Assembly: GCA_013203045.1 (NCBI GenBank)
Contig: JABMQN010000009.1
Coordinates: 1 to 42,254 of the forward strand
DNA from: Chloroflexota bacterium
GTDB lineage: Bacteria; Chloroflexota; Dehalococcoidia; SZUA-161; SpSt-899
Length of the DNA: 42,254 nucleotides
Reading direction: 5' to 3'
Position numbers and translations under genes: made by a program. Below the pieces are notes generated by a model. That model had not been told where the DNA came from, did no database searches, and saw only the letters and a program-made list of their open reading frames with translations. This document shows, in pieces, positions 16,441-24,954 of the stretch. Positions within the stretch are counted from its first letter, which is position 1; every line of letters begins with the position of its first letter.

Positions 16441-16872
16441 TTATACGAGTGATTCAGGTAGCGTCTCAACGTAAGTTTTTATTTCATCTCTCACGCAGAG
16501 ATAATGAGAGATTTTTTCTTCCTCACTCTTTGCATTTGCTGGTAGTTTGGGAGGATCGTCAAATCCGTGATGGATCACTTTAGTTCGAGCCGAAAAGAAG
16601 GGGCATTTCTCATCAGCATCAGAGCAGACAGTAATTACATAATCGAACTCTCTATCAACAAACTCGCTCACATTTTTACTGCGCTGTTTCGATATATCCA
16701 CGCCTGCTTCCCGCATCACCTGTACCGCGTAAGGATTCAGTCCATGCGTCTCAATCCCAGCCGAGTATACATCGATGACATCACCTTTCAAATGACGTGC
16801 CCATCCTTCCGCCATCTGGCTTCAGCACGAGTTACCGGTACATAGGAACAATATTGAGGTTTTCTCTGTCAT
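16441..16872 (-). pseudogene. arsC: arsenate reductase (thioredoxin-type) with TGA at the catalytic Arg codon
   Basis: Reading from ATG 16872 gives MTEKTSILFLCTGNSC, then TGA (16822-16824), then SQMAEGWARHL and an intact remainder to 16441 (143 residues in all). This is the low-molecular-weight phosphatase type of arsenate reductase. The stop replaces the Arg of the CX5R phosphate-binding loop (Cys11 to residue 17); CGA to TGA is a single transition. Everything after the stop is well conserved (YSAGIETHGLNPYAVQVMREAGVDI), so the change is recent, an assembly error or recoded. Reinitiation at ATG 16815 would lack the active site. GAGGCAG precedes the true start. It is third in arsR-arsM-arsC. 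Confidence 0.85.
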
Positions 16873-16898
16873 TTACTGCCTCACCAGGTTAAATGACA

Positions 16899-17732
16899 TC
16901 AAGGCTTGAATGCTTCAATAGTTGCAGAAACCACATAATCTTCGATGCTCTTACCAGGCACCCATTCAGTTACAAATTCTTTACTTTCGTCTTTATGCTT
17001 AATTCGTATGTTCTCGAATCCGGCTTCTGTAAGCATTTGCTCGATCTCGACAGCAGGTATAGTACCTGTTATGCAGCCACAATAATTATCAAGATCGTTT
17101 TTCAGCTCGTCCGGAAGTTCAGCTATGGCAACCATATCGGAAATCGCCAGTCTCCCGCCTTGCTTCAGAATACGGAACGCCTCACGATATACACTTGGTT
17201 TGTCCGGTGAAAGGTTGATCACACAATTTGACAGAATAACACTTACGCTGTTGTCAGCCACGGGCAAATGCTCAATCTCCCCCAGCCTAAACTCAACATT
17301 GGTATATCGATTTCTCAAAGCATTTTCCCTTGCCTTGCTTACCATCTCCGGAGTCATATCAATTCCAATAACATACCCTTCTGAGCCTACTTTATTTGCT
17401 GCAAGAAAACTATCAAATCCGCCGCCACTTCCCAAATCAACAACTGTCTCACCTGGCTTAAGGGCCGCAATGGCCTGGGGATTACCGCAACCCAATCCCA
17501 TGTTAGCCCCTTCCGGTACACTGGCTAAATCTTCCGATGAGTATCCCATCCGAGTGGAATCTTGAATCGGGCGTTCCTTCTGCAGAGGGCTGGGACCTCC
17601 GCAACAGGGTGTTTCAATCACTGGCAAATCTGATGGGGTACCACAACCACAACTACTCCCACCGCTTTCAGCCACTTTGGCATAATTTTCCCGCACAACC
17701 TGACGGATTTTATCATCATTGAGATTTTCCAT
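16899..17732 (-). CDS. arsM: arsenite S-adenosylmethionine methyltransferase
   Basis: The 277-residue enzyme methylates As(III) with SAM to methylated arsenicals. SAM motif I is VDLGSGGGFD (98-107), followed by VIGIDMT. Candidate As(III)-binding cysteines are Cys82 (GLGCGNP), Cys170 (SNCVINL) and Cys218/Cys220 (YCGCITG), the last placed as in characterised ArsM proteins. An N-terminal region holds extra cysteines (Cys28, Cys30, Cys43, Cys44), also usual for bacterial ArsM. It lies 18 bases after arsR and 26 bases before arsC, so it is under ArsR control. Confidence 0.92.
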   Translation of the reverse strand: MENLNDDKIRQVVRENYAKVAESGGSSCGCGTPSDLPVIETPCCGGPSPLQKERPIQDSTRMGYSSEDLASVPEGANMGLGCGNPQAIAALKPGETVVDLGSGGGFDSFLAANKVGSEGYVIGIDMTPEMVSKARENALRNRYTNVEFRLGEIEHLPVADNSVSVILSNCVINLSPDKPSVYREAFRILKQGGRLAISDMVAIAELPDELKNDLDNYCGCITGTIPAVEIEQMLTEAGFENIRIKHKDESKEFVTEWVPGKSIEDYVVSATIEAFKP

Positions 17733-17750
17733 TTTTAACCTCCAATATTT

Positions 17751-18110
17751 TTATTCGCAACACGCAGGTGCGCAAGCAGATCCAATGCTTTCCGCCTCTC
17801 TCAACCGCTCACGATCCAACACAGCTTCTTCGTTATCTTCCAAAGCCATCTTCACTACATCGACAAGATTCGGACAATACGTCTTCACAGATTCATAATC
17901 AATGGAATAGTGAGACCACAACCCATCTTTTCGCATCTTTAGAAAACCGGCGTCATGCAGCATCCCAAGATTACGTGATGCCCTGGTTTGAGAGATATCC
18001 AACACCTGCATCACCTCACATACGCAACATTCCCGTTCCAATAACACATTTAACATCCTAAGCCGTGTTTCATCGCTTAGAGCTTTAAAGGTTTTAACCA
18101 GATCACGCAT
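17751..18110 (-). CDS. arsR: ArsR family arsenic-responsive repressor
   Basis: A 119-residue winged-helix repressor (ALSDETRLRMLNVLL near the N-terminus; ISQTRASRNLGMLHDAGFL as recognition helix region). The CVC motif in ECCVCEV (Cys29, Cys31, with Cys28 next to them) matches the As(III)-sensing ELCVCDL of the classical group, and the C-terminus ends with a further cysteine-rich SACAPACCE. When arsenite binds, repression of arsR-arsM-arsC should be lifted. AGGGGG precedes the ATG. A perfect inverted repeat upstream (18129-18150) is the likely operator. Confidence 0.93.
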   Translation of the reverse strand: MRDLVKTFKALSDETRLRMLNVLLERECCVCEVMQVLDISQTRASRNLGMLHDAGFLKMRKDGLWSHYSIDYESVKTYCPNLVDVVKMALEDNEEAVLDRERLREAESIGSACAPACCE

Positions 18111-18128
18111 TACACCCCCTTTAACCCT

Positions 18129-18150
18129 TATATGCGCTTATACGCATATA
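18129..18150 (-). promoter_or_regulatory. ArsR operator
   Basis: TATATGCG (18129-18136) and CGCATATA (18143-18150) are perfect inverted repeats separated by six bases, 19 bases upstream of arsR. Size and AT-rich ends fit ArsR/SmtB dimer sites. The arsR promoter probably overlaps it, though no strong -10/-35 pair can be assigned. Confidence 0.7.
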
Positions 18151-18204
18151 TTCTATCATTACCTCCATCTTTTGTCTATCAATTGACTCCTACTCTATCT
18201 TAAT

Positions 18205-18234
18205 TTGACCCATGACAAGAGTACGGACTATAAT
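18205..18234 (+). promoter_or_regulatory. purF promoter
   Basis: TTGACC (18205-18210) and a perfect TATAAT (18229-18234) with an 18-base spacer, 27 bases before the purF start. It should drive purF-purM and the following acetyltransferase gene. Confidence 0.7.
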
Positions 18235-18261
18235 GGATAGGAATCTCTTGCTGGATAAGTT

Positions 18262-19659
18262 ATGTCCCTACATGAAGCTTGCGGCGTTTTTGGTATTTAC
18301 GCTCCGGATGAGGACGTAGCAAGACTCACATATTTCGGCCTCTACGCACTTCAACACCGCGGCCAGGAAAGTGCCGGTATTGCTACTACTGACGGTGATT
18401 CCATCTCTCTCTATGCAGATATGGGACTAGTCTCTCAGGTTTTCAACGAAGAAGTCCTTGAACAACTTGGTGGTAGTATGGCAATTGGGCATACACGCTA
18501 TTCCACTACCGGCTCAAGCTACTATGCTAACGTTCAACCTATCGTTATTCCCAGCCCTATTGGGGAGATCGCTCTAGCACACAACGGCAATCTTATTAAC
18601 GCAGCATACTTAAAAGCTGAATTAATAAATCAGGGTTATGTTTTCAATGCATCCACAGACTCTGAAGTTATTGCTCAAGTTATTGCATCGGCACCAGGGA
18701 GCACATTAGTCGATAAAATACGATATGCCATGGGCCGGCTTCAGGGGGCATACAGTCTGGTGATCATGACTAACAATGCTATTCTCGGTGTGCGTGATCC
18801 CCTTGGCGTCAGGCCCCTCTGTCTGGGATCTGTAAATGGTAACGGTTGGGCCATATCGTCTGAGAGTTGTGCATTAGATCAGTTAGGTTTTGAGTACAAG
18901 CGAGCAGTTGATCCGGGTGAGATTATTATGATTGATAGATCAGGACTTCATAGCTATCCTGCTACGAATCTTACCAATGATCGTGCTCTGTGCGTATTCG
19001 AGTATATTTATTTCGCACGTCCGGACAGCTGTATTAGTGGACGACAGCTATACCCTGCCAGGCAAGCGATGGGTGCAGGACTGTCACGTGAACATCCGGT
19101 AGATGCTGATATTGTTATCGGTGTCCCTGACTCAGCCACTGCTGCTAGTGTAGGATATTCCCAGGCTTCCGGGATTCCGTTTGGTGAAGGTTTATTGAAA
19201 AGCAGATATGTAGGGCGAACATTCATTCAACCCGATCAACGCCTGCGCGACGTTGGAGTCCGGCTTAAATTCAGCCCTCTACCAGGAGCTATTTCTGGTA
19301 AGCGAGTGGTAGTGGTTGATGACAGCATCGTGCGCGGCACCACAACCCCCCGCATTGTAGAACTACTAAAAAAGGCGGGGGCGAAAGAAATTCACTTTCG
19401 AATTTGTGCTCCGCCAATTCGTTACCCATGCGTTTTCGGTATCGATATGGCCACCCGTCGGGAGCTTATCGCTTCCCAAAAATCAGTCCCTGAAATCTGC
19501 GAATGGATTGGTGCTGATTCGTTAGGATATCTAAGTATTGATGGGTTAATCAAGGCTATTGATCTTCCAAAGGATTTATTTTGTTTGGCATGTTTTACTG
19601 GAGACTATCCAGTACCGATTCAGCTCGAAATGGACAAATTCGTCTTAGAGACAACCTGA
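18262..19659 (+). CDS. purF: amidophosphoribosyltransferase
   Basis: The 465-residue enzyme catalyses the first committed step of purine synthesis, PRPP plus glutamine to phosphoribosylamine. The N-terminal glutamine amidotransferase has its nucleophile at Cys7 after a six-residue propeptide (MSLHEA), as in the Bacillus-type enzyme. The phosphoribosyltransferase domain holds VVVVDDSIVRGTT (PRPP loop). Cysteines in CVFEYIYFARPDS, YPCVFGID and the C-terminal CLAC correspond to the [4Fe-4S] ligands of the Fe-S PurF class, fitting an anaerobe. GGA lies before the ATG. purM follows within 30 bases. Confidence 0.95.
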   Translation: MSLHEACGVFGIYAPDEDVARLTYFGLYALQHRGQESAGIATTDGDSISLYADMGLVSQVFNEEVLEQLGGSMAIGHTRYSTTGSSYYANVQPIVIPSPIGEIALAHNGNLINAAYLKAELINQGYVFNASTDSEVIAQVIASAPGSTLVDKIRYAMGRLQGAYSLVIMTNNAILGVRDPLGVRPLCLGSVNGNGWAISSESCALDQLGFEYKRAVDPGEIIMIDRSGLHSYPATNLTNDRALCVFEYIYFARPDSCISGRQLYPARQAMGAGLSREHPVDADIVIGVPDSATAASVGYSQASGIPFGEGLLKSRYVGRTFIQPDQRLRDVGVRLKFSPLPGAISGKRVVVVDDSIVRGTTTPRIVELLKKAGAKEIHFRICAPPIRYPCVFGIDMATRRELIASQKSVPEICEWIGADSLGYLSIDGLIKAIDLPKDLFCLACFTGDYPVPIQLEMDKFVLETT

Positions 19660-19687
19660 TTTTGAGTCTATGCCTCAGGAAAACAAG

Positions 19688-20704
19688 ATGACAGATGAAC
19701 CACGCAAACAGACTTATGCCGCAGCCGGGGTTGATATCGATGCCGCTGATCAAGCTCTCGAACTGATCAAGAAACATACCCGTCCCACACTGCGCCCTGA
19801 AGTTCTCAGCGACCTTGGATTCTTCGGCGGACTATTCGAACTCACAGGTTATGAGAATCCTGTAATTGTCTCCAGTGCCGATGGCGTTGGCACCAAACTT
19901 AAAATCGCCGCTGCTCTTGATATATATGACACCATCGGTATCGACCTGGTTAATCACTGCATCAACGATATCCTCACCTGCGGCGCTGAACCGCTTTTTT
20001 TCCTCGACTATGTTGGCGTTGGGAAGCTTTTCCCTGAACACGTCGGTGATATTGTAAAAGGCCTCTCCGAAGCATGTAAGGAATCGGAGTGTTCTCTCAT
20101 CGGAGGTGAGACTGCAGAAATGCCCGGAATCTATGCCGAGGGTGATTTCGATCTTGTCGGCTTTATTGTGGGAGTTGTGGAAAAGGACAAAATCATCGAT
20201 GGCAAAACAATCGAGCCGGGTGATGTGATTTTGGGATTGCCTTCAAGCGGACTGCATACAAACGGATATTCTTTGGTCAGGAAATTATTCGATATTACCC
20301 CTTCGTCTCTTCATGTATTCTATCCCAAACTCAGATGTTCTCTGGGTGAGGAATTACTCAGACCTCATCGCTGTTATTTTCAGCAGCTTAAGCCTTTACT
20401 ACCACAGATCAAAGGATTGGCACACATTACAGGTGGTGGACTTCTGGATAATATCCCCAGGTTGTTCCAATCAGGTGTTTCTGCAGATATCCGCAAAGGG
20501 AGTTGGGCTATTCCTCCCATCTTTGGACTAATTCAAAAGCTTGGCAACATTGATGAGCAGGAAATGTATCGCGTATTTAACATGGGTGTCGGAATGACTA
20601 TTTTTTGCTCACCCGATGATGTTAATAGCCTTCTCGCTTCCCTACCAGAAGCAAAGCAAATCGGGGAAGTAGTCGAAGGTGATGGCAAAGTTACTTTAGC
20701 TTAA
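19688..20704 (+). CDS. purM: phosphoribosylformylglycinamidine cyclo-ligase
   Basis: The enzyme closes the imidazole ring of AIR, using ATP and FGAM, in purine synthesis. Typical parts are YAAAGVDIDAADQAL, SSADGVGTKLKIA, GIDLVNHCINDILTCGAEPLFFLDY and LIGGETAEMPGIY. The start at 19688 (338 residues) is preferred because AGGA lies seven bases upstream; ATG 19670 would add six residues and has no ribosome binding site. It follows purF and precedes a GNAT gene by 14 bases. Confidence 0.95.
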   Translation: MTDEPRKQTYAAAGVDIDAADQALELIKKHTRPTLRPEVLSDLGFFGGLFELTGYENPVIVSSADGVGTKLKIAAALDIYDTIGIDLVNHCINDILTCGAEPLFFLDYVGVGKLFPEHVGDIVKGLSEACKESECSLIGGETAEMPGIYAEGDFDLVGFIVGVVEKDKIIDGKTIEPGDVILGLPSSGLHTNGYSLVRKLFDITPSSLHVFYPKLRCSLGEELLRPHRCYFQQLKPLLPQIKGLAHITGGGLLDNIPRLFQSGVSADIRKGSWAIPPIFGLIQKLGNIDEQEMYRVFNMGVGMTIFCSPDDVNSLLASLPEAKQIGEVVEGDGKVTLA

Positions 20705-20718
20705 GCAGAGGATAGAAA

Positions 20719-21210
20719 TTGAGTTCAGGCAAGAAGACCACTATCCGTCAGATGGAAATAGACGATATCTCAGCCGTCTACAGGCTGGGAGAAAAGCACT
20801 TCACCAGCGAGGATTTCCCCACACTTTATCGCACATGGGACCCATATGAAGTTACCGAGTACTTCACTACTGATCCGAATTACTGTCTTGTAGCTGAACA
20901 AGGCGATAACATCGTCGGTTTCACCCTGGCTACTACGATAGAAAAAGAGGGCACTGCCTGGAAAAAGTATGGGTATCTGGCATGGATATTGATAGACGAA
21001 GAATGCCAGGGAATGCATATTGGACGTCGACTATACCGCGAACTGGAAAAAAGGTGGCGCAGCGATGGGGTCAGGATGATTCTTGTAGAAACCGGTTCCG
21101 ATAACGAAGAAGCAATCGCTTTCTTTAAGGCCACAGGCTTCTCCCCCGCCGGGGAGCATGTGTGGTTAGCCAAGACCCTGCGCAAGCCCTCTTCAAAATC
21201 CTCCAAATAG
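20719..21210 (+). CDS. GNAT family N-acetyltransferase
   Basis: A 163-residue GCN5-type acetyltransferase: TIRQMEIDDISAVYRLGEKHF at the N-terminus (strand 1 and helix 1), AWILIDEECQGMHIGRRLYRELE with the pyrophosphate-binding Q-x-x-G-I/H-G-R/A loop, and ETGSDNEEAIAFFKATGF. Start is TTG 20719 with AGAGGA upstream. The acceptor substrate is unknown. Position at the end of the pur unit suggests cotranscription only. Confidence 0.82.
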   Translation: MSSGKKTTIRQMEIDDISAVYRLGEKHFTSEDFPTLYRTWDPYEVTEYFTTDPNYCLVAEQGDNIVGFTLATTIEKEGTAWKKYGYLAWILIDEECQGMHIGRRLYRELEKRWRSDGVRMILVETGSDNEEAIAFFKATGFSPAGEHVWLAKTLRKPSSKSSK

Positions 21211-21236
21211 TAAACTCGATGATTCAATTCGTTCAG

Positions 21237-21265
21237 TTGACAAAAAACAAATTGCTTGTTATATT
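21237..21265 (+). promoter_or_regulatory. trp operon promoter
   Basis: A consensus -35 TTGACA (21237-21242) and TATATT (21260-21265) are separated by 17 bases. Transcription from about 21272 would run straight into the T-box leader. Confidence 0.78.
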
Positions 21266-21298
21266 TGTTCCTACACAATTTAATATCGATCAAAAGGC

Positions 21299-21576
21299 TA
21301 TGAACAGGAGTAGTACCTTTTAAGGCAAGTCACAGAGAGCCAGGGTAAGGTGAGAACCTGGCACTAACGCGAAAAGGGAATGGGCCTGGGAGCTGCAAAC
21401 CGAAATCCATTCAAGTTGAGGAGAGTAGGCTTTGACGGAGAGGGCACCGTTATCAGAGCCCAGGGTATCGCCTCAAGAGGCCGTATCTGAACAAGAAAGC
21501 CAATACTGTAAGTGTATTAGCTAATAAGGGTGGCACCGCGGATTTGCCTCCGCCCCTTTGGGGTGGAGGCTTTTTT
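21299..21576 (+). ncRNA. T-box riboswitch, tRNA-Trp specific
   Basis: The conserved T-box AAGGGTGGCACCGCGG is at 21526-21541. Stem I begins CAGG (21305-21308), loop AGTAGTA, then CCTTTT, which pair respectively with CCTG and AAAAGG on the 3' side; the facing loop GAATGGG puts specifier TGG (Trp codon) at 21381-21383. AGAGAG (21334-21339) and GGTGAGAA (21349-21356) are the usual stem I bulge and distal loop elements. The antiterminator bulge TGGC would pair with a tRNA ending in G73-CCA, the discriminator of bacterial tRNA-Trp. Uncharged tRNA-Trp should allow read-through into trpE. Confidence 0.95.
21546..21576 (+). terminator. T-box regulated terminator
   Basis: GCCTCCGCCCC (21546-21556) pairs with GGGGTGGAGGC (21560-21570) over a TTT loop, followed by six Ts. 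It is an intrinsic terminator that competes with the antiterminator containing the T-box sequence. Confidence 0.93.
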
Positions 21577-21680
21577 ATGTTTTTCAATCACAGAGAGCAC
21601 TGAGATGAAACGGAGTATATAAGAGATAACAAAAGTGGCAGTATCAGTTAATCATTCCGAGGAAAACCTATGGAGGCATA

Positions 21681-23171
21681 ATGGAAATCAAATACTTTCC
21701 AGATCGAGAGTTGTTCAGACAGAAAGCCAAACAAGGAGTACTGATCCCAATTGTCAGGGAATTAGCTGCTGATCTTGATACGCCAGTATCGGTATTCCTG
21801 AAACTTGGTCAGGAGCCCCCTACTTTTCTTTTAGAAAGTGTGGAAAGAGGAGAAAACCTCGGGCGCTTCACGTTCATGGGGATAGGGCATTCTAGCATCC
21901 TTGAAAGCAAAGGGAATCATGCCTATATTCATAATGGCTCGGAGAAGAAGGAGATAACGCTTGATAATCGCGATCCTTTACACTTGATTCAAGAGCTTCT
22001 CAGCGAGCGTCAGGCTGTCAAAATACCGGGGCTCCCTCCTTTCTGTGGTGGAGCTGTGGGATATATGGCATATGACATCGTCAACTTTTTCGAAGAACTA
22101 CCCCAGTGTGACCATGATGAACTCGATTTACCGGACTGCATTTTTCTCTTCACAGACACAATGCTGGCATTTGACCACGTGCAGCACAAAATGAAAATCA
22201 TTGCCAACGCCTATGTTGATAGCGATCCTGACACAGCATACGACGAGGCTATTGCCAAAATAGAAAGTATTATTGCCAGTTTGAGCAAGCCATTACCTCC
22301 AGAATCGCAGACCTTTATTGCCACCGACTCTATTGCAGCAAATGGAGATATTGATTCCAATTTCAGTAAGGATGAATTTGCACAGATCGTTAGCGCTGGT
22401 AAAGAATATATCGCTGCCGGGGATGCTATCCAGATAGTGCTTTCTCAACGTCTGCGAAGGCGAACAAATGCCAAGCCTTTTGATATTTATCGTGCACTTA
22501 GAATGCTTAATCCTTCGCCCTATATGTTCTACCTCAACTTCGGGGAGTTCCAACTCATCGGGTCGAGCCCCGAGGTGCTGGTGAAAGCCCAGGGAGATCG
22601 AGCGGTAGCCCGGCCAATCGCTGGTACTCGTCCTAGGGGAGCAAGCGAAGAGGAAGATCAAGCACTGATTGAAGAGCTTCTGGCTGATCCCAAAGAACGC
22701 GCTGAACACGTAATGCTGGTGGACCTGGCACGAAATGACCTCGGCCGGGTTTGCCAGTATGGAACAGTAAGAGTACCGGAGATGATGGTGATCGAGAAAT
22801 ACTCACACGTCAGTCACATAGTTTCAGAAGTAGAAGGCAAGCTCAATCCAAACGAAGATGCATTTTCTCTATTGCGCGCATCCTTCCCTGCCGGTACCGT
22901 TTCCGGTGCTCCAAAGATACGTGCGATGGAGATCATCGCGGAGTTGGAGAAGACTAAGCGGGGACCCTATGCCGGTTCCGTAGGGTACTTCGATTTCACC
23001 GGCAATATGGATACTTGCATTACGATTCGAACGATTGTGATGAAAGACGATATGGTCTATTTGCAGGGCGGTGCAGGAATTGTTGCTGACTCCGATCCTA
23101 TGACGGAATACCAGGAAACTCGTAATAAACTTAAAGCTTTGGAACGCGCCATCTCTATCGCGGAGGGATAG
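21681..23171 (+). CDS. trpE: anthranilate synthase component I
   Basis: The 496-residue subunit converts chorismate to anthranilate with ammonia delivered by TrpG. The N-terminal part includes PVSVFLKLG...[15 protein letters not shown] with the ESVE-type tryptophan feedback site region. The catalytic half shows [67 protein letters not shown] and [16 protein letters not shown] precedes the ATG by four bases. First structural gene behind the T-box; feedback and attenuation-like control would both respond to tryptophan supply. Confidence 0.96.
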   Translation: MEIKYFPDRELFRQKAKQGVLIPIVRELAADLDTPVSVFLKLGQEPPTFLLESVERGENLGRFTFMGIGHSSILESKGNHAYIHNGSEKKEITLDNRDPLHLIQELLSERQAVKIPGLPPFCGGAVGYMAYDIVNFFEELPQCDHDELDLPDCIFLFTDTMLAFDHVQHKMKIIANAYVDSDPDTAYDEAIAKIESIIASLSKPLPPESQTFIATDSIAANGDIDSNFSKDEFAQIVSAGKEYIAAGDAIQIVLSQRLRRRTNAKPFDIYRALRMLNPSPYMFYLNFGEFQLIGSSPEVLVKAQGDRAVARPIAGTRPRGASEEEDQALIEELLADPKERAEHVMLVDLARNDLGRVCQYGTVRVPEMMVIEKYSHVSHIVSEVEGKLNPNEDAFSLLRASFPAGTVSGAPKIRAMEIIAELEKTKRGPYAGSVGYFDFTGNMDTCITIRTIVMKDDMVYLQGGAGIVADSDPMTEYQETRNKLKALERAISIAEG

Positions 23172-23202
23172 CAGTCAAGGTAATATTTCACCCTCCCTTC
23201 AA

Positions 23203-23232
23203 TTCCCTCCCTCAAGGGAGGGAAGGTTTTTT
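23203..23232 (+). terminator. terminator-like hairpin between trpE and trpG
   Basis: TTCCCTCCC (23203-23211) and GGGAGGGAA (23216-23224) form a perfect nine-pair stem with loop TCAA, followed by GG and six Ts. It looks like an intrinsic terminator, yet trpG lies downstream in the operon, so it may only reduce expression of distal genes. It may also be part of an inserted repeat cluster. Confidence 0.55.
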
Positions 23233-23271
23233 CTCTCGACATGAGTGGCCAGCGTGATAAGCCTAACAACA

Positions 23272-23353
23272 GTGCAGGATTGTTCCTGCCGGGGGCTCCG
23301 GGGGTGTCCCCCGGCCCAAACTTCCCCCAAGAATGGGGGATAAAGGGGGTTGA
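23272..23353 (+). repeat. 82-bp three-hairpin interspersed repeat, copy 2
   Basis: Same length and order of stems as the copy at 8233-8314: GCAGGA/TCCTGC, CCGGGGG/CCCCCGG around TGT, and CCCCC/GGGGG. Terminal inverted repeats of the MITE-like element are absent here. The right end contributes AGGGGG (23344-23349), eight bases before the trpG ATG, so the repeat may supply the ribosome binding site. Confidence 0.75.
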
Positions 23354-23357
23354 TTAA

Positions 23358-23930
23358 ATGATTTTAGTAATTGATAACTATGATTCATTCACTTATAATC
23401 TGGTTCAAATGCTGGGTGAGCTTGGTGAGGAATTGGTGGTATTTCGAAATGACAAAATCACTGTTGAAAAAGTTGCCGAGCTTAATCCTTCTCGCATCGT
23501 TATCTCACCGGGTCCTGGCAGACCAGAGGATGGCAGAATATCGAACGATATCATAAAGGAATTCTATCGCCGAGTTCCTATTCTCGGTGTCTGTCTGGGT
23601 AATCAGTGTATCGCTCATACATTTGGGGGAAAAGTTGATCGAGCCCAACGACTGATGCATGGAAAAACGTCGATGGTCCACCACGATGGAAAAGGTGTTT
23701 TTGCTGAACTTTCGAACCCATTCGAAGCAACACGCTATCACTCGCTCATCGCTTATGAACCTTTGCCTGAAGAGCTTTATATGTCCGCATGGACAGATGA
23801 AGGCGAGATCATGGGAATTCGACACAAGGAATTCCCTTTAGAGGGAGTTCAATTTCATCCGGAATCGATTCTAACTTTCGAGGGCAGTAGGATACTGAAG
23901 AATTTCATTAAAGGGGATTTGAAGCAATGA
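23358..23930 (+). CDS. trpG: anthranilate synthase component II (glutamine amidotransferase)
   Basis: A 190-residue class I glutamine amidotransferase supplying ammonia to TrpE. The nucleophile is Cys79 in GVCLGNQ (the following residue is Asn rather than the usual His), with His167 and Glu169 in QFHPES completing the triad. DNYDSFTYNL at the start and SPGPGRPED are typical. Such subunits often also serve PabA. The only visible Shine-Dalgarno is the purine run of the adjacent repeat. The stop overlaps trpD (ATGA). Confidence 0.95.
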   Translation: MILVIDNYDSFTYNLVQMLGELGEELVVFRNDKITVEKVAELNPSRIVISPGPGRPEDGRISNDIIKEFYRRVPILGVCLGNQCIAHTFGGKVDRAQRLMHGKTSMVHHDGKGVFAELSNPFEATRYHSLIAYEPLPEELYMSAWTDEGEIMGIRHKEFPLEGVQFHPESILTFEGSRILKNFIKGDLKQ

Positions 23931-24943
23931 TTAAAGAAGCACTCGTTAAGGTAGTTGAAGGCAATGATCTCGATATGGCAGAGACAGAAGGTGTCATGAG
24001 TGAAATCATGAGTGGCAATGCAACACCGGCACAAATCGGAGCCTTCATTACGGCCCTGCGGATTAAAGGGGAAACTGCGGATGAGATCGCCGGATGTGCC
24101 CGAATAATGAGGGAAAACGCCCTGCATGTAAATCCCAAACGAGATGATGTTGTCGATACCTGCGGTACCGGTGGAGATAGTAGCGGAACATTCAACATCT
24201 CGACGACTGTAGCCTTCGTTGCTGCTGGAGCAGGACTGGGAGTAGCCAAGCATGGCAATCGATCTATCACCAGTCAATGCGGTAGTGCCGACCTTATGGA
24301 AGCTCTCGGAGTCAAAATAGACCTAGCGCCAGAACAGGTAGCACAGTGCGTTGACGATGTAGGGATCGGGTTCTGTTTTGCGCCCGCATTTCACCCGGCG
24401 ATGAAATACGCCACTCCGGTAAGACAAGAGATCGGTTTACGCACTGTTTTCAACATTCTGGGACCTCTGGCCAACCCTGCCCGCGCCAGGCGTCAACTCA
24501 TCGGAATCTACAGCGCTGATCTCACCGAGACACTTGCCAAAGTACTTCTTGCCATGGAATCCGAACATGCCTTTGTGGTTCATGGGGCCGGTGGGATCGA
24601 TGAGCTTTCCATCACCGGGATTAACAGGGTTTCTGAACTCAAGAATGGATTTGTAAAGACGTATGATCTCGATCCAGGCCAGCTAGGGCTCGGTAAGGCT
24701 AATATGTCCGACCTTCTTGGAGGCACACTTCAAGAAAACGCTCAGATAACACGTTCAATCCTTGGCGGAGAGAAAGGGCCTCAGCGGGATGTGGTCCTTC
24801 TAAATGCTTCCGCTGTGCTGGTAGCTGGTGGTAAGGCAGATGATTTTTCCGAAGGGATATCACTGGCCGCTGAAGTAATCGATAGTGGAAAGGCACTTCA
24901 AAAGATCGATGAATTAGCTAAGATGAGCCATAGTTTTAATTAA
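23927..24943 (+). CDS. trpD: anthranilate phosphoribosyltransferase
   Basis: The 338-residue enzyme joins anthranilate and PRPP. The PRPP site is TCGTGGDSSGTFNIST (67-82 region), with KHGNRSITSQCGSADLMEALG and the anthranilate-site segment FAPAFHPAMKYATPVRQEIG. Length is normal. It starts within the trpG stop, which indicates coupling, and is followed by trpC after 11 bases. Confidence 0.96.
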   Translation: MIKEALVKVVEGNDLDMAETEGVMSEIMSGNATPAQIGAFITALRIKGETADEIAGCARIMRENALHVNPKRDDVVDTCGTGGDSSGTFNISTTVAFVAAGAGLGVAKHGNRSITSQCGSADLMEALGVKIDLAPEQVAQCVDDVGIGFCFAPAFHPAMKYATPVRQEIGLRTVFNILGPLANPARARRQLIGIYSADLTETLAKVLLAMESEHAFVVHGAGGIDELSITGINRVSELKNGFVKTYDLDPGQLGLGKANMSDLLGGTLQENAQITRSILGGEKGPQRDVVLLNASAVLVAGGKADDFSEGISLAAEVIDSGKALQKIDELAKMSHSFN

Positions 24944-24954
24944 CAGGATTACGA

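Noticed and set aside
16780-16824. Selenocysteine in arsC
   Set aside because: The stop falls at the Arg, not the Cys, of the active site, and no hairpin of the right size lies 15-40 bases downstream.
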